A DNA stretch of 64,000 nucleotides, from assembly GCA_029975295.1 (NCBI GenBank), contig JARKPK010000052.1, positions 32,821 to 96,820 on the forward strand, in the 5' to 3' direction. Positions 1 through 8,663 of the stretch are shown piece after piece; within the stretch, counting starts at the first letter, position 1, and every line of letters starts with the position of its first letter. Both the position numbers and the translations under genes were made by a program. Under the pieces are notes generated by a model. That model saw nothing but the letters and a program-made list of their open reading frames with translations. It made no database searches and had not been told where the DNA came from. The stretch is from Thermoguttaceae bacterium (lineage in GTDB: Bacteria; Planctomycetota; Planctomycetia; Pirellulales; Thermoguttaceae).

Positions 1-64
1 AGAGGCTGCCGATGGATGCCTCGCGGCAAGCGGTGCGCTGTAGCGACCGCATTGCTCGGCCGTG

Positions 65-1108
65 CTATTGGGCGGGGCGGAGCGGTTCGAACCGCTCTTC
101 GGGCATGGCCATCGAGGTGATGCGAAGCCCGAATTTGTCGCCCACCTTGACGGCCTCGCCGACAGCAACGCGATGGTCGCCCACTTGGAGATCGAGCGTC
201 TCATCGCAGGATTTGTCGAATTGGATGATCGCGCCCGGCCCGAGCTCGATAATGCGTTTCAGGGGCTGGCGTTTTTCGGCCAAGGTGACGATGACCGGCA
301 CGCTGATCTTCAGCAAACTCCGGGTGTACGCCGGCAGTTCCTCGATTCGCGTGGGACGGCGTTGCTGAGCCGGCTTTCCGACGGGGCTTTGTGGCGCTGC
401 CGGTGGGACCTCGCGACGGGCGACGGCATCTTCGTGGCTGGTTCCCTTTCCGGCCGAAGCGGCGGCGCGCGGCGGGGCGGAGGCCGAGGCGGCGGCAGTT
501 GCTCCATGATCGGGCGCGGCGGAGGCGGCGTCGGAGGCCTCTGGCGGCGTTGGCTCGGTTGCCGGAGCGGCTGCTAATGCGGCTTCGCTCGCGGCAGGGG
601 CCGCTCCGACGATTAGAGCTGGGGCTGTTAACGGCCAAAGGAGCAGGCAGTCGGCCGATTTCCCCTCGCCCGTTACAGTAATTGGAATGGCGGCGGCGCC
701 TTCGGCCGGACGCCCTCGCTGGATGCCGCCGGCGAGGTTCTTGATTTGGGCCGCTTTGAAGTCGTCGGGCATCAAGTCCTCGGGCAGCAGAAGCATGCCG
801 AGTTCTTGAGCCAGAGTGGTTAGTTTGCTCGTGCCGGTTGGATCGGGCGCGGCGCACCACGAGGGAACGATGCCCGAGGCGACGGGGACGACAAACAGGG
901 CCGCCTGATTGCCCACGACCATTACAACGGCCAGACCGGGAGCCGCCCACGATTCGCCCAACGGCATTGCTTCGAGAGCAAGGGGTTGGCCAACGCTCAG
1001 CGTGAACGTGCCGTCGATTGCTCGGCCGAGCGCAGCCGATGCCTCGGCCGCATTGGCTTGGCAGGCGGCGACGATCGCTTCGATCTGCTTGGGCGTCAGT
1101 TCCGACAT
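65..1108 (-). CDS. fliN: FliN-like flagellar motor switch protein (SpoA domain)
   Basis: This 347-residue protein probably belongs to the cytoplasmic C-ring of the flagellar motor, where FliN binds FliM and sets rotation direction and export. The C-terminal part (about residues 262-334) carries the SpoA/FliN fold signature: a VPV strand, then LGPGAII, an FDKSCDETLDL stretch and a closing DKFGLRI. Residues 1-160 look like a globular CheC/FliN-type N-terminal domain. Residues 165-250 are an Ala/Pro-rich linker. An in-frame ATG 45 nt upstream exists, but the start at 1108 opens directly into the conserved-looking MSELTPKQ. No Shine-Dalgarno is visible for either. No other flagellar gene is in the window, so it is isolated from its usual operon. 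A type III secretion HrcQ-type role is a less likely alternative. Confidence 0.8.
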   Translation of the reverse strand: MSELTPKQIEAIVAACQANAAEASAALGRAIDGTFTLSVGQPLALEAMPLGESWAAPGLAVVMVVGNQAALFVVPVASGIVPSWCAAPDPTGTSKLTTLAQELGMLLLPEDLMPDDFKAAQIKNLAGGIQRGRPAEGAAAIPITVTGEGKSADCLLLWPLTAPALIVGAAPAASEAALAAAPATEPTPPEASDAASAAPDHGATAAASASAPPRAAASAGKGTSHEDAVARREVPPAAPQSPVGKPAQQRRPTRIEELPAYTRSLLKISVPVIVTLAEKRQPLKRIIELGPGAIIQFDKSCDETLDLQVGDHRVAVGEAVKVGDKFGLRITSMAMPEERFEPLRPAQ

Positions 1109-2196
1109 CGGGGGGCAGTGATTCGAACCTTGCGTAGTGCAATAAACGAGCACGTACGAAAGAGCACTCGGCCTTGGCAGGCCTGGAAGGACGGCTTTGA
1201 GTTGCCCGGCCTTCCGCTGGCGTCTGTGGCAACGGACTGTCGCCCTAAAGCCTGTTGGCTTTGGCGCCGTTGGTTCCGCGACTTCGCCGCGATCATCCTC
1301 AAGACAGTCCGTACGGTCTTTCGGCTAGATCGGATGCTGAAGCCGTAAACTTTACCCAGAATGCACAATCAGGCGTTTCGGACGGTCATGGCATCGTGGG
1401 TTTTTTGTAGAAGGGCCATTTCGAAACGGCCTCCGGCCAACTGCGATGGTCGAGAACCGATTCGAAGCTCGAACATTTTGACTTTGTGGTAGTTACTGCA
1501 TAGAGTTAACAGTAGCGGTTTGCGTCCGTTCCGATTGGCTGTGTTGGTGCGTTTCGGCACGCCAATAGGCGCTGGTGCCTTTCGGGCGGCGGGTGCCGCA
1601 GCTCTTTTCGGCCGGATAGTGGTCTTTCTAGCTTCTCCAGGTTCTCAGTGATTCTTTGAGGCAGCGAGTCTCGCCCGCGGCTTTCGGCCTCGGGCTTCGT
1701 CGCAGGCAGCGATCGATTCAGCGATGGAACGAGCTGCCCTCTTGCGGACGGCCTCATCCGGGAATTGTCCGCTGGCGGCTGTCGGGGCCGTTGGCGGGCT
1801 TGATTCGCCCGTTCGCTTCTCGGGCGGATCATGTGCCCCCGGGTTTCGACACAGCGGGCCGAACGCCAGCGACGTTCCGTCCCAGAACGCAACGGCTTGG
1901 TTGATCGGCCAGGCTGCGAACTTGATCAGCCAGGCTGTCAACGGTCAAACAAACAGACAGGGTTGTTCTAGTGTGCCGATCGGATCGGTGAGGTGTCGTC
2001 TGTTGGTGGCCACAAGCACGGCAAGGCACAACTGACGAAAATGGGTTCTTCCTTCAGCACAACCGAGCAAGCGACGAATTGCCGCGCCCCCTCGGGCGAA
2101 CGAGCCCGGATTGCGCGCCGAGCCCGGGCCATCGGTGCGACGGCATTGGATTGCAAGCCGTGGAAGAAGCCGACAGAGCCGCCGGCACGGTGGCAG
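1109..2196. other. Intergenic spacer between fliN-like gene and subtilase
   Basis: No convincing gene is seen. Short open frames on both strands here have Arg/Ala/Pro-rich translations typical of noncoding GC-rich DNA. The spacer holds a possible rightward promoter at 1478-1506. It also has a 9-bp inverted repeat (1232-1240 with 1304-1312). Up to 204 nt at the right end could belong to the subtilase if its GTG at 1993 is used instead of the ATG at 2197. Confidence 0.5.
1478..1506 (+). promoter_or_regulatory. Possible sigma70-type promoter
   Basis: TTGACT (1478-1483), a 17-nt spacer and TAGAGT (1501-1506) match the vegetative consensus at 5/6 and 4/6 positions. It points toward the subtilase gene but would leave a leader of about 690 nt, so the assignment is weak. 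Confidence 0.25.
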
Positions 2197-4029
2197 ATGC
2201 GACGCCGCGGCCGAGAGCTCCTCGGCTGCCTGGGCAAATGGTGGCTCTCCGTGGCGCTGCTTGTCGCAACTTATGCCTTCGTTTGCTTGGGGAATACGGC
2301 TGTCGTTTACGGAATTGTCAGCAGCAACGTCGATCCGATCTTCAACGGAGTGAACATCAACGAATGGGTTGGTGCCGAGCAGTTCTACGTCAACGGCTAC
2401 TGGGGGCAGAGAGCCGTGATTGCCAACGTGGAGGCCGGGCACGTTTGGAACGGTCACATGACGCTGGAACACGTGGCGGACTACATCAATCATTCGTCGA
2501 TCGCCGCGACGCCCCCAAACTACGATGTGCATGCGACGGCCGTGGGACATGTGCTCGTCGGCCGGAGCGATCTGAACGTGACTTTGGCGCCGGGCATCAC
2601 GTTTACCATTCCCGCGCCCGATTCGTATTTCTACCTTGCCAGCGACAGCGCCGGCACGAACTATAATTGGTCGGCGTTCACCGGGTTGGCCCCGATGGCG
2701 ACGCTGTGGTCGTCGGCCCTGGCCACCGGCTTCTCGTCTGATGGATCGTTCAGCACGACCAACACGACAATTCGTTATGCCTATCAAACGGCGATGCAGC
2801 CCAACGCCTTCAAGAGCGGACAGGCGGCTCACGTGGTCAACAGCAGTTGGGGGTTCTCGGACCCGAGCGGTTCGGGCTATACCTCGCGTTTGGTGGACGG
2901 ATTGGCCTATGCCTACGGCACTACGGTGGTTGTGGCTGCCGGCAACCACTTGGGCGCAATGCAACAGGTTACCGGGCCGGCCTCGGGGTACAACAGCATC
3001 GCGGTGGCTGCGCTGGCTTCCGACACCTCGACCCCGGCCTACGGCTCTGTTGCCGCCTTCTCCAACGCCGGCCCGAACGACTTCTACAATCCGAAGACGA
3101 AGACAACGATCGCCGGGGTTCGCGCCGCGGTGGACTTGGCCGCGCCCGGCGCGAATATGACCTTGGCCTACTACGGCGGAACGACGGGAAGCAACGCAGG
3201 CGGTACGGACATTACGTCGGGCAGTCCGTACTATTTTCTGGTCGATGCCGCTGGAACCAGCTTCTCAAGCCCGGTTGTGGCCGGGGGGGCGGCGCTGTTG
3301 GTTGATGTCGGGCTCGACATCTACGCCGGCAACAACGCGGCGGTGGACGGCCGGGTGATCAAGGCCGTACTCTTGAATTCGGCCGCGAAGACCGCCGGGT
3401 GGGACAACGGCCAGAGTCTGCTCGGCGGGGTGGTTACGACGACCCAGTCTTTGGACTATGCCGTGGGCGCCGGTGCGCTCGACCTGGGCAAGGCCTACGC
3501 TCAATACACTGCCGGCACAGGCGATGTGCCCGGCCTGGGCGGAGGGAGCGTGGCCTCGATCGGTTGGGACTACGGGCAGGTGAGCGAGGGGAGCCCGAAC
3601 TGGTACAACTTGGGGTCCGTCGAATCGGGCAAACGACTGACAGCGACCTTGGCGTGGTTCGTTCATCGCTCGTTCACGCCCTTTCAGCTCGACGTGCAGT
3701 TCGCCAATCTCGACTTGGAGGTTTGGACGCTCGACGGGATTGGCTCTCCGGCCGCCCTGGTGGCTCAGTCGCAGAGCATCTACAACAACGTCGAGCATCT
3801 GCAATTCGATTTGCCCTACGCTTCGGATTACGCTTTGCGCGTGCTTTGGGCCGGTGAAGTGTACGATATGGGCGTCACGGCCAACACGGAGCGCTACGGC
3901 TTGGCTTGGCGTATCGAAAGCGCCATTCCGGTGCCCGAACCGGCCGCGGCAATGCTCGTTGCAACGGCTTTGAGCCTAATGATCGCGCGCTTCGCGCTTG
4001 GGTTGCGGTGGAAGAAAATGCAACGCTAA
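2197..4029 (+). CDS. Secreted subtilisin-like serine peptidase (S8) with PEP-CTERM signal
   Basis: This is an exported S8-fold peptidase, probably sorted by the PEP-CTERM/exosortase pathway. From the ATG at 2197 it has 610 residues with an Arg-rich n-region and a hydrophobic core at about 13-36, a good signal peptide. The His motif HATAVGH (H112), the oxyanion Asn in AAGN (N250) and GTSFSSP (nucleophile S355) are present. The strand that normally carries the catalytic Asp reads VIANVEAGH, so Glu79 sits at that position. The C-terminus has PEP at 580-582, a hydrophobic helix and a basic tail. A GTG at 1993 in frame would add 68 low-complexity residues before the signal peptide, so I prefer 2197. 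It is monocistronic, convergent with the next gene. Confidence 0.85.
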   Translation: MRRRGRELLGCLGKWWLSVALLVATYAFVCLGNTAVVYGIVSSNVDPIFNGVNINEWVGAEQFYVNGYWGQRAVIANVEAGHVWNGHMTLEHVADYINHSSIAATPPNYDVHATAVGHVLVGRSDLNVTLAPGITFTIPAPDSYFYLASDSAGTNYNWSAFTGLAPMATLWSSALATGFSSDGSFSTTNTTIRYAYQTAMQPNAFKSGQAAHVVNSSWGFSDPSGSGYTSRLVDGLAYAYGTTVVVAAGNHLGAMQQVTGPASGYNSIAVAALASDTSTPAYGSVAAFSNAGPNDFYNPKTKTTIAGVRAAVDLAAPGANMTLAYYGGTTGSNAGGTDITSGSPYYFLVDAAGTSFSSPVVAGGAALLVDVGLDIYAGNNAAVDGRVIKAVLLNSAAKTAGWDNGQSLLGGVVTTTQSLDYAVGAGALDLGKAYAQYTAGTGDVPGLGGGSVASIGWDYGQVSEGSPNWYNLGSVESGKRLTATLAWFVHRSFTPFQLDVQFANLDLEVWTLDGIGSPAALVAQSQSIYNNVEHLQFDLPYASDYALRVLWAGEVYDMGVTANTERYGLAWRIESAIPVPEPAAAMLVATALSLMIARFALGLRWKKMQR

Positions 4030-4062
4030 CGACCCGGTGGCCGACGGGGGTGCCTGCCGCCG

Positions 4063-7000
4063 CTATTCTCGTCCTCGGCTGCCCGCCACGGCCCGTTGAT
4101 ATTCCCCGATCTGCTCCAGCCATTCGCGCGGCGGCTCGAACCTGATGTTCTCGCGCAAGCCGCCTGGGGTGTCGGCGGTCGATCCGCCGCGCAACTCGGT
4201 GCCGCGGGGACGCACACCCAAACTGCGCAGGGCGTCGTCCAGCTTCTTCTTTGCCGCAGGCTGTTGCGGCCCGGGCTGAGCGGCCGAGCGTTGCAACTGC
4301 TCCCAGTGATCGAGGAATCGCCGAGCCTCTTCCGGCGTCCAGCCGAGTCGCTCGAGTAGGTCGGAACGATCGCGCGCCAATTGATCGCGCAGATGCTCCA
4401 ACGCCAGCGACGTTTGCCGGCGTGCGAACTCCAAGTTGCCCGCATCGGCGCCGGGTTCGCTTCCCGGCGGCAACGCGCCGGTTTCCGCCGGCTGACCGCC
4501 TCCGGCAGGCATTCGCGATGGAGTTCCTTCGCCGGGCTGTCCGGAGAACTGATCGGGCATGCCGCCGCCCTGCACGTCGGAGGCTGGACGCCGTGTGCCG
4601 CCCGTGGTGTCGGCTGAGTTGTTGAGCTGATTCGGCCCGACACCGTCGCCGGGTTGACGCTGCCCGGAACCGTTCTGTTCGCCTGGGCCGCGCATCGCAG
4701 CCGAACCATCCGAGGGCCTTCCTGCTGCCCGTTGGTCGCCCGGCCTGGCGGATAGTTCGCCCGGTCCCCGCTGATCCGACTGCCCTTGACCGCTGGCAGA
4801 ATCGGTGCCGGAGCCGGGCGCGCCTTGTCCGGGCTGCTTGGCCTGTTGTCCCCCGCCCTGCTGCCCGCCGCCGCTTTGATCGCCGCTGGTTTGCCCTTGG
4901 CTGTTCGACTCCTTGTTGCTGCCGCTGGGCGAAAGCGGGTCGTTGGCCTTCGAAGGCTGGTTGCCCTGCGCTGCGCGTGGGTCTTTCGATCGCGTTTTGT
5001 TGTCGCTTTGCGGCTCGGGGCTGCTCGAAGGTGTTTGCGACGGTTGCCCTGCGCCGGGGGACTCATGCGGCTGCGTCATCTGCGCTTCTCGCCGGGCTTG
5101 CGCGTCGTCCGTGCTGCTCCGCTCGCCCGGCTGAGGGTTGGCCGTGCCTTGCATCGGCTGGTTCGACCCGGCGTCTTGTGGCTGGGAACCGTTGCGTTGA
5201 CCCGATGACCCAGTGTTTGGCGAGGTGTCGGGCGGCTGGGCGCCGTTCGGGCCGCCCTGTTCATTCCGGCGGTCGGGCGGCTGATCGGCCGACGCCCCTG
5301 TTTGCCCGCCTGTTGCCGAGGGCGGCTTCTGATCGGCGCCCTTGGGCGGCTGGCCGGTGGCGCTACCGGGTGATGCCGAAGGCTGGCCGCTTCCGCCTGA
5401 TTGATCGGGTTTCGGCCGTTGCGTCCCTTCGGGCAGTTGATCGGCCGCCCCGCTCTGCTGCTGTCCGTCGGCCGACTTGACCGCCTGGCCCCCGCCGGTG
5501 GGCGATCCACCATTATCGTTCGGTTTCAGCGGCGGGCGATTATCATTCGACGCACCGGCTTGCCCGCCGGCATTGCCTTGCGCGCCCGGCTGTTGGCCTG
5601 CGCCGGTCTGCGGTTGAGACGGCGCCTGCCCCGGTTGCCCGCTCGCCGGGTCGTTCTTCGCTGCCGACGTTTGCCCGGCTTCATTGGGCTTAGGCGGTTG
5701 CGGCATTTCCTGTGGGCGATCGGACGGACTGCCCGTTGCGGGCTGATTCCCTTGGGAATTGTTCGGCGCACCGTTGCCGGCCGGCTGCTGATTCGCCTCG
5801 GGCTTCTGGCCGCGCGTGTCGCCTCCCACCTGATTGCCGCCCTGATCGTTCGAAGGCCTCGGCTGGTTGGGCGACTGCCGATTCTGCCCGCCGGTTTGCG
5901 CCGGGGACGGTTCGGAAGGCGCGCCCTCGGGTGATTGCCCGTTGTTCTGCGAGTTGTCTTGTTTGCCTTCCTTCGGCTCGGCCGATCCGCCGTTCGATTG
6001 TTGCGCGCGATGCGCCAAGATGCGATCAATGGCATCACCGGCCTGACTATCGGGGTCGATCGGTTCGGGCACGCTCGATTCGTCACCGGGCTGCCCTGTC
6101 GCGTCCTTGGGATTCGCAGAGTTGCGCTGGCCGGGATCGCTATTTCCCGACGCCGCTTCGCCCGGCATTTGTTCGGCCGCACCGGGGGCGGCCGAATGGG
6201 CGGAGTTCGCTTGCGGTGCGGCGTTGTCTTGCGCATCGGGCGGAGCCGGGCTGTCGCCTGCCGGCTTGGCAGCCGAATCGCCTTGGTTCATTGCGGGCGT
6301 GGGATCGTCTGCGGGCGTTGCGCCTCCGGCATCCGACGCACCGTTAGGACGCTCGCCCTGCCCGGGCTGGTCGGCGTTCGGCGCTGCCTCGGGACGGCGA
6401 TCGGGGCGCGAGGCCGCCGGCGCGCCGACGATCATCCACCGCTTGCTTGTGGCGGCGCGGTTGGGCTGCGGTTCACGGTTGTCTTCCGCCTCGGCCCAGT
6501 AGGCCACCCGCTGTCCGGGGGCCAGTTTCAACGCGCGAGGCTCCAGCGCGATCTCGCCTTGCCACGGGCGGTTGTCTCCGGGCTGCGCGGCGGGGCGGTC
6601 GAGCAAAGGCGGGATCGCCAGTTCGCGGCCGTCTGTCTCGGCACGGACGGCCACCCGCTTCAGCCCAAAGTCGGGATCGCGGGCAGTCACCTGCACATCG
6701 AGGCGTCCGTCAAGGGGCACGACCGTCTCTTCTTCTTTCGGCGCGATGATCTCCACCTCAGGCGGTTCGTCGGGGATGATCTCGATGCGATGCCTAATGG
6801 GCCGCGGATTCTCGCGACGGTCGATATCGACAAAGCGAAGTTGGTACGACTCGAATTCCGGACGATCCGGATCGGCCGAGCTTGCTCGCAACGTGAACCG
6901 CCCCGAGGCGCGGTTGCCGTTTACCTCCATGCGCAGGCCGGGCTTTCCGGTGCAATTCAAGTCGATCTCGGCCCGCTGAATTTCATAGTTGGCCACGGCC

Positions 7001-8043
7001 TCGATCGTAACTTGGGTTCCCAGCGGCGCTCGCAAGTCGCCCTGGCCGATCGACGTCCGCGGGGGCAGGCCGGTGTACTTCGGGAAGTCGTAGCGAACCG
7101 ATTCGACCGTAATGTCCGGCGCCACGCGCACGACCACGCGGTGAGTGTCGCTGCGGCAGTCGCCCGCGGAAAGGTGGTACACAATGTCCTGCTGCAACCC
7201 CAGATTACCCGGAGGCAACACGGCACGGCGGCGAACGCCGTCGCTGTCGGGCCGCAACGCGATCCTCTGATCGACGACCTTCCCGTCCGTCGTGCTGAAA
7301 TGCAGCCAGGCTGATTCTTCGGGCTTCAGGCCGCGAACTTCAGCGGAGACTTCGACCTGCTCGCCCATGAACGATACGGCGTCGCCGGGTGCAACTTCGC
7401 TGATCGTTACGCGGGTGGGCGCAGCGATTCTCGCCCACGGAAAGAGAACGCGCGCCGCCGAAACAAGCGGGTTCTTCGGCGAAAGGAGCAGGTACAGGCA
7501 GAACAGCCCGACCGCGCCGGCGAGAATGTAGCCCCGACGCAGGGCGCTGTGCGTATCGGGTACGGCTTCGACGGGCGCCACGGCGATGTCGCGCGCCGCC
7601 CGATCTTCAATCGCCACGAACACGACCGGAGCAACAACCTCACGGGCCCGACGCAGCATAAGAAAATTGACCAGGCTGTTTTTCAACGTCGGCTGACGCT
7701 GTTCGATCGAATGAGCCACGTAGATCGGGCTGATCCGCTTGGCAATGGGCGGAAGAACGTTCCGCCAAATATGGATGCCTGCGGCGGCAACCATCACCAA
7801 CCACCAGACAACGCGCCCGAACCGCCCCAAGCCGCCGAAGACGAGCCAGTGATCGACAACGGCGGCCGCCAGCAACCAGAGAAGCACACCGACCAACAGC
7901 GCCAACAACGCCGAGGCCAACTCAACGCGTTGAATCTGCTTCTGCGTTTCGGCCAAACGCTGTTCGATGAACTGTTCGACCGGGTCGGCCTCGCCCGGCG
8001 CCGTTGTGTTGGCTGGGGGCGGGGCCATGGTGCTGCTGGTCAT
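4063..8043 (-). CDS. DUF4175-like membrane protein with very long disordered region
   Basis: This 1326-residue protein resembles the large DUF4175-type proteins of planctomycetes, whose biochemical role is not established. Two hydrophobic helices lie at about 42-64 and 79-100 and a third at 171-188. A beta-rich extracytoplasmic section (about 205-535) follows, with repeated Pro- and charge-rich strands. Residues 541-1202 are Gln/Pro/Gly/Ser/Asn-rich low complexity with no predicted fold. The last 124 residues are again ordered, with a coiled-coil-like helix starting near 1203. The start has a GAGGGAG ribosome site 8 nt upstream. In other planctomycetes I recall such proteins near MoxR/DUF58 genes; none is present here. 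The opposite strand also shows long open frames, a by-product of the biased composition. Confidence 0.8.
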   Translation of the reverse strand: MTSSTMAPPPANTTAPGEADPVEQFIEQRLAETQKQIQRVELASALLALLVGVLLWLLAAAVVDHWLVFGGLGRFGRVVWWLVMVAAAGIHIWRNVLPPIAKRISPIYVAHSIEQRQPTLKNSLVNFLMLRRAREVVAPVVFVAIEDRAARDIAVAPVEAVPDTHSALRRGYILAGAVGLFCLYLLLSPKNPLVSAARVLFPWARIAAPTRVTISEVAPGDAVSFMGEQVEVSAEVRGLKPEESAWLHFSTTDGKVVDQRIALRPDSDGVRRRAVLPPGNLGLQQDIVYHLSAGDCRSDTHRVVVRVAPDITVESVRYDFPKYTGLPPRTSIGQGDLRAPLGTQVTIEAVANYEIQRAEIDLNCTGKPGLRMEVNGNRASGRFTLRASSADPDRPEFESYQLRFVDIDRRENPRPIRHRIEIIPDEPPEVEIIAPKEEETVVPLDGRLDVQVTARDPDFGLKRVAVRAETDGRELAIPPLLDRPAAQPGDNRPWQGEIALEPRALKLAPGQRVAYWAEAEDNREPQPNRAATSKRWMIVGAPAASRPDRRPEAAPNADQPGQGERPNGASDAGGATPADDPTPAMNQGDSAAKPAGDSPAPPDAQDNAAPQANSAHSAAPGAAEQMPGEAASGNSDPGQRNSANPKDATGQPGDESSVPEPIDPDSQAGDAIDRILAHRAQQSNGGSAEPKEGKQDNSQNNGQSPEGAPSEPSPAQTGGQNRQSPNQPRPSNDQGGNQVGGDTRGQKPEANQQPAGNGAPNNSQGNQPATGSPSDRPQEMPQPPKPNEAGQTSAAKNDPASGQPGQAPSQPQTGAGQQPGAQGNAGGQAGASNDNRPPLKPNDNGGSPTGGGQAVKSADGQQQSGAADQLPEGTQRPKPDQSGGSGQPSASPGSATGQPPKGADQKPPSATGGQTGASADQPPDRRNEQGGPNGAQPPDTSPNTGSSGQRNGSQPQDAGSNQPMQGTANPQPGERSSTDDAQARREAQMTQPHESPGAGQPSQTPSSSPEPQSDNKTRSKDPRAAQGNQPSKANDPLSPSGSNKESNSQGQTSGDQSGGGQQGGGQQAKQPGQGAPGSGTDSASGQGQSDQRGPGELSARPGDQRAAGRPSDGSAAMRGPGEQNGSGQRQPGDGVGPNQLNNSADTTGGTRRPASDVQGGGMPDQFSGQPGEGTPSRMPAGGGQPAETGALPPGSEPGADAGNLEFARRQTSLALEHLRDQLARDRSDLLERLGWTPEEARRFLDHWEQLQRSAAQPGPQQPAAKKKLDDALRSLGVRPRGTELRGGSTADTPGGLRENIRFEPPREWLEQIGEYQRAVAGSRGRE

Positions 8044-8663
8044 CAGTCACGCTCCCTCGGGATAGCGTTGCGGCAGGCCGCCGATTCAACCCGCTGCGCG
8101 GGGCCGTTTTCATAGGTTCCGCGGAGCTTGCGGCAGAACGCCGTGCCTGGGCTGCTGCCGGCGCATTGCGCAAGTCGTTGCCTTACTGGTATTATAGACG
8201 GGCCGGCGACTCTAAGGTTCCCGCCGAGGCCGATTTCTGCGCGGAATTCTGTGGTTTTCGCGGCCGTCTGGGCCGTTTAGAGCATCGCTTTGGGAAAAGC
8301 GGAACAGACGCGGCTCGCTAGCGGGGCAGTCGAGTCGGGCGACCGTGAGGATATGTCGGCCGTAAGGGGTGTCGTGACGCGGTGCCGAGCAACCGTAATC
8401 ACTGCCGGGGTGCGGGGGCGGGCGCGCCGGCAAGGTTAGGGCCGTGCGAGGCTGCGGCTCGATGATTGCAAGGCTTCAGCCGGCAGGGCCGAAGCAAGAC
8501 CGCGGGCCATGGCGATGCGAAAGCGTGCCTTCCGGCGGCTGGGCGTGCGGCAACGACGATCGGTGCAACTCTTTGGAAGAATGCGGAGTGCCGCGGAACC
8601 TGCCACTGCGGTCCCTCGCCCTGCCAGTGGTTTTGCCGCCAACCTTCGGCAAGAACGACTCGG
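8044..8663. other. Intergenic spacer upstream of the DUF4175-like gene
   Basis: No gene is visible. A perfect leftward TATAAT lies at 8191-8196. The rest is GC-rich sequence with no clear structure. Confidence 0.5.
8191..8196 (-). promoter_or_regulatory. Candidate -10 element for the DUF4175-like gene
   Basis: The minus strand reads TATAAT, a perfect -10 hexamer inside GC-rich DNA, about 150 nt upstream of the start codon at 8043. No recognisable -35 is found at 15-18 nt spacing, so only the -10 is supported. Confidence 0.35.

Noticed and set aside
5935..7314. Rightward open frame inside the DUF4175-like gene
   Set aside because: It lies opposite the coding strand, which has a signal for translation and domain-like segments.
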